NCBI GenBank assembly: GCA_036146215.1
Contig: JAYYJN010000225.1
Location: forward strand, 1-19,871
From: UBA7805 sp036146215
GTDB lineage: Bacteria; Planctomycetota; Planctomycetia; Pirellulales; UBA7805
Length of the DNA stretch: 19,871 bases
Direction: 5' to 3'
Shown piece by piece: positions 1 through 7,249 of the stretch. Position 1 is the stretch's first letter. The number at the start of each line of letters is the position of its first letter. Both the position numbers and the translations under genes were made by a program. Under the pieces are notes generated by a model that was not told the origin of the DNA, searched no databases, and saw only the letters and a list, made by a program, of their open reading frames with translations.

Positions 1-602
1 ATCGAAATAATCGCAGCCTGATAATCGCGTACTTCCGTCACTAGATGATACGTGTCAAAGAGCACGCGTAGATTCGGATGGTCGCAGCGATCTAGCAACG
101 CTATGGCCTGATCAGGTGTGTTGATCAGATGGGTACGGAAGTGGCTCATCGGTTCGATCGCCAGAAGTACATCGCGTTCGGCTGCAAACTCAGTAAGTTG
201 TCGCATGCCGTCAACCATCCGCGCAAATTCGTCATTCGGGGGCAGCCGCTTTTGAACAACGCCCGTGTGTCCATAGAGCGCACCGGTGTAAGCGATGGCC
301 TCAAGTTCTGCCGCAAGTTCAATCTGCTGCTGATGCCAGGCAAGCCCCCGTTTACGGTCTGTTGGATCGTCGGCCGAGATGTCACATGCCACCGGCCATT
401 GACCACCGGGACTCACGATCAGTTGCATCCCAAGTTTGGTCGCCTCGTCTCGCGTGGCAGGAATTGAAAAATGCACATCGTCACCGACTGCAATTTCCAG
501 AACCTCACCCCCGAGACCACGCAATCGCTCCAGGACGGGGAGACTGGCATCGCTCCAGTGGTCAGTGAACAGATAACAGTGTGCGCCAAGTTGAATCTTC
601 AT
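1..602 (-). CDS. Sugar phosphate isomerase/epimerase-like TIM-barrel protein (3' end cut by window)
   Basis: The first 200 residues of a protein are visible; the C-terminus lies beyond base 1. The start ATG (602-600) begins MKIQLGAHCYLFTDHW, typical of the AP-endonuclease-2 family of TIM-barrel sugar isomerases and epimerases. Visible active-site-like segments are AIEPMSHFRTHLINT (E150) and LFDTYHL (D183, H186). E150 and D183 match, from memory, the metal-ligand positions of D-psicose/D-tagatose 3-epimerase. The other two ligands (a His and a Glu) would lie in the missing part. Position 156 is Arg where I recall a substrate-contacting Glu in psicose epimerase, so the substrate should not be assumed. 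No leader is seen, so a cytoplasmic location is inferred. The gene follows the DUF1501 stop by 16 bases and is the fourth visible cistron of the operon. Family assignment is firm; the substrate is unknown. Confidence 0.85.
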   Translation of the reverse strand, partial: MKIQLGAHCYLFTDHWSDASLPVLERLRGLGGEVLEIAVGDDVHFSIPATRDEATKLGMQLIVSPGGQWPVACDISADDPTDRKRGLAWHQQQIELAAELEAIAYTGALYGHTGVVQKRLPPNDEFARMVDGMRQLTEFAAERDVLLAIEPMSHFRTHLINTPDQAIALLDRCDHPNLRVLFDTYHLVTEVRDYQAAIIS

Positions 603-618
603 CGCGTGCTACAGGGCC

Positions 619-2046
619 CTAAGCCAGAATGTCGTGAACGACCCGACCGTGTACATCCGTCAAACGGAAATCACGACCCGCATGGCGATAAATAAGTTTT
701 TGGTGGTCCAGACCGAGTTGATGCAGGATCGTGGCGTGCAGATCATGCACATCGATTGGGTCTTTCACGGCCTTGTAACCGAAGTCATCGGTGGCACCGT
801 GCACGATTCCTTGTCGAATACCACCGCCGGCAAGCAGCGCGGAAAATCCATAGGAATTGTGGTCTCGTCCCTTGCTGGAGCTTCCGTCCTCATTCATCTG
901 CACCGTGGGTGTGCGACCGAACTCTCCCGAAACGATGACCAGGGTTTCATCGAGCAGACCACGCTGCCTCAGATCCAAAAGCAGCGCCGCAATCGGACGG
1001 TCACACTCGGGGGCCAGGCGTCGGATCTTTGGAAAAATATCATTGTGACTATCCCAAGGCTGAAACGGGCCATGCCATACCTGGACAAAGCGAACACCTC
1101 GTTCGGCCAGCCGACGGGCAATCAACATTTGACGCCCATGATCTGAATCTCCATAGAGTGCATGCATATGTGCCGGCTCGCGATCCACATCAAATGCACC
1201 GCTGGCAGCCATTTGCATTCGATAGGCTAGTTCGTAGGACGCGATCCGACCTTCTAGCGCCTGGTCCGGACCACGCTGACCGGCATGCCTGCGGTTGAGC
1301 TGTTGCACTAAATCGAGTTGTCGCCGTTGTTGCTGCGGACCGGAGCGTTGACTTTTAACATTCTCGACCAACCGCTCGACACGGCGATAAGCCGTATCGA
1401 CCAACATCCCCTGATGTGCAGGTGGCAAAAAAGCGCTGCGCCAATTGTCGGCTCCTTTCACCGGCACGCGTCCCTTGCCTGGGCAAAGCACAACAAACGC
1501 GGGAAGATTTTCATTTTCGGAACCGAGTCCATAACTGAGCCAAGAGCCCATGCTGGGCGTGAGTTGTGACAGCGAACCGCAGTTCATCAACATCAGTGCT
1601 GATTCGTGGATCGGTGACTGGGTGGTCATCGAACGCACCAGACACAATTCATCAACCACGCCACCGATATGCGGAAAAAGTTCACTCACCTCAGTGCCAG
1701 ACTCGCCGCATTTTCGAAATCGGAACGGGGAGGCCATCGCATGACCGGTCATGAATGGCGTGAACGGATGACGGTAGGGGAGCGGTTTGCCATCATTTTT
1801 TGTCAGTATCGGCTTCGGATCGAAGGAATCAACCTGAGAGAGTCCGCCATTGAGAAAAATATGGATGACGCGTTTAGCGCGGGGACGCATATGCAATGGT
1901 GTGGCGATGGTGTCGGCAAGCACGCGATCCCGTCCAAGCAGGCCCGCCAGGGAAACCATGCCAAATCCCATTCCGCATCGCGTTAGCATGCGACGTCGTG
2001 AGAGCAGCGGTGCCGCTTCGGTCCATGAAGGAACGTCTTGCTGCAT
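619..2046 (-). CDS. DUF1501 domain protein, Tat-exported (paralog 2)
   Basis: This 475-residue protein of the DUF1501 family is assigned, from family knowledge, to the alkaline phosphatase/sulfatase-like fold group; its reaction is not established. The N-terminus has a twin-arginine-type leader: SRRRML at 16-21, then a hydrophobic stretch MGFGMVSLAGLL, so export to the periplasm is inferred. Family motifs seen are HIFLNGG (62-68), DSFDPKP (73-79), GEFGRTP (about 372), GRDHNSYGFSALLAGGG (about 394) and HDLHATILHQLG (about 434). Its Asp/His-rich motifs would suit metal binding. The start ATG overlaps the stop of the upstream DUF1501 gene by one base (TAATG), which implies translational coupling and fixes the start. 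It is a clear paralog of that neighbour, with the same motif order and nearly the same length. Full length, with no damage seen. Confidence 0.93.
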   Translation of the reverse strand: MQQDVPSWTEAAPLLSRRRMLTRCGMGFGMVSLAGLLGRDRVLADTIATPLHMRPRAKRVIHIFLNGGLSQVDSFDPKPILTKNDGKPLPYRHPFTPFMTGHAMASPFRFRKCGESGTEVSELFPHIGGVVDELCLVRSMTTQSPIHESALMLMNCGSLSQLTPSMGSWLSYGLGSENENLPAFVVLCPGKGRVPVKGADNWRSAFLPPAHQGMLVDTAYRRVERLVENVKSQRSGPQQQRRQLDLVQQLNRRHAGQRGPDQALEGRIASYELAYRMQMAASGAFDVDREPAHMHALYGDSDHGRQMLIARRLAERGVRFVQVWHGPFQPWDSHNDIFPKIRRLAPECDRPIAALLLDLRQRGLLDETLVIVSGEFGRTPTVQMNEDGSSSKGRDHNSYGFSALLAGGGIRQGIVHGATDDFGYKAVKDPIDVHDLHATILHQLGLDHQKLIYRHAGRDFRLTDVHGRVVHDILA

Positions 2047-3446
2047 TATCCCAGGACTCCCTGGACAACATGGCCGTCGACATCAGTCAGGCGGAAATCA
2101 CGACCCGCATGGCGATAGGTGAACCTTTTATGATCGATTCCCAACTGGTGCAGAATTGTCGCATGCAAATCATGCACGTGCACTCGATTCTCGATCGCTT
2201 GATATCCGAAAGGATCACTCTTCCCATAAATCTCTCCCTGCCGGAATCCACCCCCCGCCACGCAGCAGGTAAACGCATAGGGGTTATGATCGCGACCTAG
2301 CAGCGACTTGCCTTGCTCACTCAACTCGGCGGTCGGAGTGCGACCGAATTCCCCACAGAAAAAGACGATCGTCTCATCCAGCAGGCCACGCTGATCCAAA
2401 TCGGCAATCAGTGCCCCAATCCCACGATCACATTCGTTGGCGCGGAAGCGATGTTCCTTTTCCAATTTACTGTGGTTGTCCCAGGGCTGGTTCTTCCCGT
2501 GCCAACATTGGACGAATCGCACACCACGCTCCACCAGTCGCCGAGCAATGAGTAATTGGCGTCCTTGTGCCGAATCTCCATACGCCTCACGGATGTAGGC
2601 AGGTTCCCTGCCGATGTCAAACGCATCGCTGGCCGAGGCCTGCATCCGGTAGGCTAATTCATACGATTTAATGCGAGCGTCCATCGCATCGTCCGCACCG
2701 GTTCGGTGACGATGCTGTAAATTGAGTTGCTGCAGTAGATCAAGTTGACGTCGTTGCTGTGCAGCGCCAATCTTGCGATTGCGGACATCGGCAATCAAAC
2801 GCTCTACATCGGTATTATCGGTATCAACCAGCGTTCCCTGATACACCGAAGGTAAAAATGCACTCCGCCAGTTATTCGGCCCCGCGATTGGCAACCCACC
2901 CGGGCACAGCACCACAAACCCGGGAAGGCTTTGATTCTCAGTGCCTAAGCCATAGGTGATCCATGATCCCATCGCCGGTGTGGTCTGAGTCAACGTCCCA
3001 CTATTCATCATCATCAACGAAGGGGTGTGAGTCACCGAATCGGTGTGCATTGAGCGGATCACACACATCTTGTCGATCACCTTCCCGATGTGAGGAAAAA
3101 GATCGCTGACCTCAATCCCGCTTTCGCCGTAAGGCTTGAACTTGAAGGGAGAAGCAAAGGCACCCCCGGTCATGTTTTCTGTCTCGGGACTTCTGCTCGG
3201 AAGGGTCTTGCCATGATACTTGGCAAGCAACGGCTTAGGATCAAACGAATCCATCTGAGATAAGCCGCCATTGAAAAAAATATGAATGACGTGTTTCGCC
3301 TTGGGCGGATGATGCGGCAACTCCGCCAGACCAGAACCCCGCTCCGAGGCAGCATCCGCCTCAAGCAGGCTACCGAAACCAAGCATCCCTAGACCCAATC
3401 CTGCTTGGTTCAGCCAACGACGACGATCATAAAAAAAATTATCCAT
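2046..3446 (-). CDS. DUF1501 domain protein, Tat-exported (paralog 1)
   Basis: This 466-residue DUF1501 protein is closely related to the gene directly downstream. A Tat-like leader is present: DRRRWLNQAG at 7-16, then GLGLGMLGFGSLL. Family motifs are HIFFNGG (55-61) and DSFDPKP (66-72), then GEFGRTP, GRDHNPYAF and HDLHATILHQLG near the C-terminus. The start at ATG 3446-3444 lies 22 bases after the stop of the PSCyt1/DUF1553 gene, so both are co-transcribed. DUF1501 and DUF1549/DUF1553 genes are a recurrent pair in planctomycetes, usually one of each; here one large protein is followed by two DUF1501 copies. A run of eight T residues falls directly after the start (codons 3-5), which is a possible slippage point. 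The function is unknown; export is inferred from the leader. Confidence 0.93.
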   Translation of the reverse strand: MDNFFYDRRRWLNQAGLGLGMLGFGSLLEADAASERGSGLAELPHHPPKAKHVIHIFFNGGLSQMDSFDPKPLLAKYHGKTLPSRSPETENMTGGAFASPFKFKPYGESGIEVSDLFPHIGKVIDKMCVIRSMHTDSVTHTPSLMMMNSGTLTQTTPAMGSWITYGLGTENQSLPGFVVLCPGGLPIAGPNNWRSAFLPSVYQGTLVDTDNTDVERLIADVRNRKIGAAQQRRQLDLLQQLNLQHRHRTGADDAMDARIKSYELAYRMQASASDAFDIGREPAYIREAYGDSAQGRQLLIARRLVERGVRFVQCWHGKNQPWDNHSKLEKEHRFRANECDRGIGALIADLDQRGLLDETIVFFCGEFGRTPTAELSEQGKSLLGRDHNPYAFTCCVAGGGFRQGEIYGKSDPFGYQAIENRVHVHDLHATILHQLGIDHKRFTYRHAGRDFRLTDVDGHVVQGVLG

Positions 3447-3468
3447 GTGATTGGCTCTGGGTCACGGA

Positions 3469-6400
3469 TCAGTCGACAAACATGAATTCGTTGGAGATCA
3501 GTAGGGCATGCGCGTATTGCTCCCATGGCGTTTGGGGCCCCGTCCAGCGAGCGATCGATGAGGTAAACGCGGGTTCACTCGGCCACGCATTAAGACCATC
3601 CAGACCACCGTTCTCCTTGACCGCCACTTTCCAGACTTCGATCGGCCAGTGAAAGATATCGAAACGATTGTCATTTTTTGCCGCTACCACAAAATCGATT
3701 TGCTCGCCCTGTTGCACTTCGATCTTCTCAATTCGAATTCGCTCCTCTTTGTCACGGGCCGCATATTCTCCCAGTTCACCTTGGCGTGAGGAGATAATGT
3801 GAATAGATATGCCGTCCCCACGCTCACTATTGAGACGCAAATTCACTCGACCTTTAAAAAGGTAAAGTCCATCTTCGGGTGCCGTAAATCGGCGAACCAC
3901 CGCACGCTCGTTTCCGGGCCGACCTCCGGTGGCATCCAGAAAAGCCTGAGACTGAGACCGCTTTTTCTCGCGCCAGCGGTGGCCGTCAAAATAGGGAAAC
4001 GGTGTAAACGAAACTTCACCTGAATCGGGGTCAATTTTTCCAGTGCCATATTGCCATACCGTCTGTTTTTCATTCGGCTGCAGACTCACCGGTTGATCCA
4101 GCAGCGGGGCATTCAAAAATTGGCTGGCCAATGACTTCTCAACGTCACTTGGTGGTCGACCATAAATCCAGTCATAGAGCGTTGCCACGCGCCTTTGCTG
4201 AAAGGCGGTTGGAGACGTTGTCTCGTCAGACTCTTGCGAATCAAGTCGCTGAATTATTTCTGTCGCACGATCGGAAAGAAATCGATTATTCATCAGATAG
4301 AGTGCCTGCTGGGGCACCGTCGTCTTATTGCGGAGTGGCAGCGTAGCATCAGGAACCGATACATCGAACGTCGCCAACACTCCGGGCATCTGCTGACGAT
4401 TCACGAGGAGATAGAGACTACGTCGCGGACTATGAAAATTTTCGGTCGGCAAGCCACCTGCTTGTGTCTGAAGTTCTCCCGTTGCAGCCAACAGCGCGTC
4501 GCGCATCGCCTCAAATTCCAGTCGACGTCGATTCATTCTCCAGTAATAGACATTCGTCGGATCAATCGCGCGTTTCTCCACATCATCGAGGCTGGCCTGC
4601 TGATAGGTGGCCGAATCAAGAATCAATCGATGAAGCGCCTTGAGCGACCAATTATTTTCCATCAAGTAGGACGCCAGATAATCGAGCAACGCGAGATGGA
4701 TCGGTTCGGGGGAGCGAGTTCCAAAATCGCTTGGCGTCGCGACGAGACCCTTTCCGAAGTGCCATTGCCAGATGCGATTGGCAATCACTCTCGCAGTCAG
4801 GGGATTTTGCGGACTGGCAATCGCTTCGGCCAACTGCAACCGACCACTTCCGTCTCGGTAGGCATGGCCCGGGTCGACACCTGCAAACGATCCGCCCGAG
4901 AGCATTTTCAGAAAACGTCTTTCGGTCTGCTGACCCTTTCTTCGCCAGTCACCTCGGATGTGCATCACCGCATCGCGGGGTTCTTTCCGATCGATGAGCG
5001 TCATGGCCCGCGGAGGCACGGTTTCAATAAATTGCACAACTGTGTTCTGCGCCATCTGATCGAGGGACCGCAGATCGTTGTTCTCTTTGATGTGGTATAG
5101 ATTCTGAGCTTGCTCATCATTTTCCACTGTCGCCGGCGAATCAGGACCATAAAGAACCTGTCGCAGTTGCTCCTCGGCCTCGTTCTCCAGTCCCGTGTCT
5201 CCCGGATCGAGCTTAATGATCTCCTGCCACTTCGCGTCGATTGCCTCAAGCAACTCGCCATAGATTTGAGCCACATCCAACATCGACTTCGGCTTATTTT
5301 GCCGCAGGGACTCAATGAGCTTCGGATTGACACCCTCTGCCTGGTCGATCGCACGCTTGGCATCTGCTGCAAAATTCTCTCGCTCCAATGCTGCCAACTG
5401 GTGCCAGATTCCAAATACAGGATCCTGCTTGCGATCGGCGAGATAACGAGTCCAGAGGACCACACCGCCATCGGCTACCAGATTGTGCCTCCGCAGAAGC
5501 ACGCGATCGGTTTTGTAATTCAAATCGGTTTTTGTGCGATGGGTGGGCATCGTTTCATGAATGACATACTCCAGATAATCACCGACGAAAGATCGCATCT
5601 CTCGACTGATTTGGCTTCGCAATTCGCGGCGTCGGGAATGGTATTTATTAATCCGCTCGTTGAATGTTTTTTTAAACGTTTCGTATTGCGTGTCACCATC
5701 ACCAGGCTCCGCTGCCAACAGCGGTTTGGCATCATAGGAAGGCTCGATGGAACTATCAAAAATCCCATACAGCCCGTAATAATCCTCCATCGCGATCGGA
5801 TCAAATTTGTGATCATGGCAGCGGGCACACATCAGCGTTAATCCCTGGAAACCCCGCATCGTCACATCAATCTGATCGCCCACAATACGATGGCGTTTAT
5901 GAATGAAGCGATTACCGAGTGTCAAAAAACCCATGGCCGCCAGCTTCCATTGCTCATCGGGCGGCAAATCGAGCAGGTCGGCGGCAAGTTGATGGCGGAT
6001 GAAGTCGTCAAACGGCACATCTTCGTTGAGCGCTCGAACGACATAATCGCGATAAGTCCAAGCATACGCATATCGCTCCTCGCGTTTACCGACACCGATA
6101 TATCCTTTCGTATCGGCGTAACGCGCGACGTCCAGCCAATGCCGCGCCCACCGCTGACCATATTCGGGCCGATCAAGCAACGCATCGTTCAGCGCGTTCC
6201 ACCGCAAGCCTTCATCGGACGCAAGGAACTGCTCTCGATCCTCCGCCGTTGGTGGAAGTCCAGTCAGATCAAAGGTTGCCCGTCGCAGCAGTTGCGGTGC
6301 AGTGGCCCGAGGAGATGGCGTCAAACCCATCTCTTCTTGTCTAGCGAGAATAAAATAATCGATCGCATTACGAGGCCAATCCAACTGCTGCACAGACGGT

Positions 6401-6912
6401 GTTTCCGGTCGGCGGATCGGTTGCAATGACCAGTGAGACTGCTGGATCTCCGACATGCGCGCCACGGGCGTGGCATCGCCTTCTGGCACGGTCTCTTCCG
6501 GCCAAGGCGCGCCCATTTTGACCCAACGGGTCAACAGGGCGACCGCTTCTGAGGGCAGCGGATCCTCGGGTGGCATTTGCAAATCATCATCGTAACGGAC
6601 CGCCTTGAGCAACAGACTTTCATCCGGATGATCCGGTGAAAGAACGGGGCCGGAATCTCCCCCGGCGAAGAACGATGACCGCAGATCAAGTCTCAAACCA
6701 CTTTCTTGTTTTTCTTCTCCATGACATGCACTGCAGTGCGTGTGCAACAGTGGGCGAATATGTTCTTCGAAAAATGCAAATTGCTCGTCTGCCGCCGCGA
6801 CTGGCAGACCAGAGAGCGAACAGAAAAAGAGAACATATGCCACACAGCATATACGCTGCGTCAGAAACAGCCTTTGGACAAGTCGGCGGACGAAAAAACA
6901 AATCAACATCAT
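3469..6912 (-). CDS. PSCyt1/DUF1549/DUF1553 secreted planctomycete protein
   Basis: This large exported protein has 1147 residues from the chosen start. ATG 6912 is chosen because the open frame further upstream (to 7032) crosses the promoter at 7011-7039, and because 6912 places a leader at the terminus: basic start, hydrophobic 21-36, AVAAAD-like cleavage region near 38-42. The PSCyt1 domain follows with a c-type haem motif CSACH at 60-64 and a possible axial Met in LQMPPEDPL (M113). The DUF1549 domain spans roughly 180-390 and has a second CXXCH, CARCHDHKFDPI from 362. The DUF1553 domain starts near 695 (NPLTARVIANRIWQWHFGKG) and ends with HALLISNEFMFVD at the C-terminus. A beta-rich segment of about 130 residues (roughly 960-1100) sits just before that final motif. 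A redox or carbohydrate-related role has been suggested for such proteins only by domain content; the function is not established. It is the first gene of the operon. Confidence 0.92.
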   Translation of the reverse strand: MMLICFFVRRLVQRLFLTQRICCVAYVLFFCSLSGLPVAAADEQFAFFEEHIRPLLHTHCSACHGEEKQESGLRLDLRSSFFAGGDSGPVLSPDHPDESLLLKAVRYDDDLQMPPEDPLPSEAVALLTRWVKMGAPWPEETVPEGDATPVARMSEIQQSHWSLQPIRRPETPSVQQLDWPRNAIDYFILARQEEMGLTPSPRATAPQLLRRATFDLTGLPPTAEDREQFLASDEGLRWNALNDALLDRPEYGQRWARHWLDVARYADTKGYIGVGKREERYAYAWTYRDYVVRALNEDVPFDDFIRHQLAADLLDLPPDEQWKLAAMGFLTLGNRFIHKRHRIVGDQIDVTMRGFQGLTLMCARCHDHKFDPIAMEDYYGLYGIFDSSIEPSYDAKPLLAAEPGDGDTQYETFKKTFNERINKYHSRRRELRSQISREMRSFVGDYLEYVIHETMPTHRTKTDLNYKTDRVLLRRHNLVADGGVVLWTRYLADRKQDPVFGIWHQLAALERENFAADAKRAIDQAEGVNPKLIESLRQNKPKSMLDVAQIYGELLEAIDAKWQEIIKLDPGDTGLENEAEEQLRQVLYGPDSPATVENDEQAQNLYHIKENNDLRSLDQMAQNTVVQFIETVPPRAMTLIDRKEPRDAVMHIRGDWRRKGQQTERRFLKMLSGGSFAGVDPGHAYRDGSGRLQLAEAIASPQNPLTARVIANRIWQWHFGKGLVATPSDFGTRSPEPIHLALLDYLASYLMENNWSLKALHRLILDSATYQQASLDDVEKRAIDPTNVYYWRMNRRRLEFEAMRDALLAATGELQTQAGGLPTENFHSPRRSLYLLVNRQQMPGVLATFDVSVPDATLPLRNKTTVPQQALYLMNNRFLSDRATEIIQRLDSQESDETTSPTAFQQRRVATLYDWIYGRPPSDVEKSLASQFLNAPLLDQPVSLQPNEKQTVWQYGTGKIDPDSGEVSFTPFPYFDGHRWREKKRSQSQAFLDATGGRPGNERAVVRRFTAPEDGLYLFKGRVNLRLNSERGDGISIHIISSRQGELGEYAARDKEERIRIEKIEVQQGEQIDFVVAAKNDNRFDIFHWPIEVWKVAVKENGGLDGLNAWPSEPAFTSSIARWTGPQTPWEQYAHALLISNEFMFVD

Positions 6913-7010
6913 CCAGGAGCCGAAGCGTCGGGCAGTTGCGGGGGATCCACGTGCTAGGGGATCCCGAAGGAAGGTCGTAACGGAGTCAACCGCAACCACA
7001 GTTTCCACAC

Positions 7011-7039
7011 AGTATAGTCCGTTTTCGCACACTGGTCAA
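7011..7039 (-). promoter_or_regulatory. Sigma70-like promoter of the PSCyt1/DUF1501 operon
   Basis: On the minus strand, TTGACC (7039-7034) and TATACT (7016-7011) are separated by 17 bases, each close to the consensus -35 and -10. Transcription would begin near 7004, leaving a leader of about 90 bases before ATG 6912. This supports the internal start of the large gene over any start upstream of 7000. It is the best promoter match I noticed in the window. No operator was identified. Confidence 0.6.
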
Positions 7040-7128
7040 CGAAGACTCCGCCCTGAGGCGAGTGAGGCGAGCGATATAGCTCTCTATACGCATTCGAGAT
7101 TCTCTTCAACAACTCAGTGCGCGCGGGA

Positions 7129-7157
7129 TTCAATCAATCGCTTCGGCATACTACAAT
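7129..7157 (+). promoter_or_regulatory. Candidate promoter for uvrA
   Basis: TTCAAT (7129-7134) and TACAAT (7152-7157) are spaced by 17 bases. The -10 is good and the -35 is weak. Transcription from about 7164 would give a leader of roughly 85 bases before ATG 7250, and that leader contains the 11-bp tandem repeat. No SOS box was recognised by eye, though the LexA site of this lineage is not known to me. Confidence 0.3.
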
Positions 7158-7179
7158 TCGGGCTGCGCCTGCCTTCCAT

Positions 7180-7201
7180 GCGTGATCGAGGCGTGATCGA
7201 G
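7180..7201 (+). repeat. Perfect 11-bp tandem repeat upstream of uvrA
   Basis: GCGTGATCGAG occurs twice in direct succession (7180-7190 and 7191-7201), 49 bases before the uvrA start. The 11-bp period is about one helical turn, so the copies face the same side of the DNA, as paired protein-binding sites often do. It could also be chance or a small duplication. Confidence 0.6.
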
Positions 7202-7249
7202 ATTTCACTCGTTGTCGATCTTTGCGGCCCCACCAAGTCGCCCGTCATC

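Larger units (their letters stand above)
6913..7249. other. Divergent intergenic region between the PSCyt1 operon and uvrA
   Basis: These 337 bases separate two divergent genes. They hold the minus-strand promoter at 7011-7039, a weaker plus-strand candidate at 7129-7157 and an 11-bp tandem repeat at 7180-7201. Short direct repeats of GAGGCGA occur near 7054-7070. The uvrA reading frame stays open through the whole region, but its translation there has no family similarity, so I treat it as non-coding. Confidence 0.6.

Noticed and set aside
4195..5841. Long plus-strand open frames opposite the DUF1549/DUF1553 gene
   Set aside because: The minus strand here encodes recognisable family motifs throughout; the opposite frames show none.
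6913..7032. Upstream extension of the PSCyt1/DUF1553 gene to an ATG at 7032
   Set aside because: It runs through a strong promoter match at 7011-7039 and would put 40 residues before the signal peptide.
7054..7070. Direct repeat of GAGGCGA as a possible CRISPR-like or regulatory array
   Set aside because: Only two short copies with no regular spacers.
6740..7249. Open frame upstream of the uvrA start (170 extra codons)
   Set aside because: It overlaps the coding start and promoter of the divergent operon, shows no family similarity, and UvrA homology begins only a few residues after ATG 7250.
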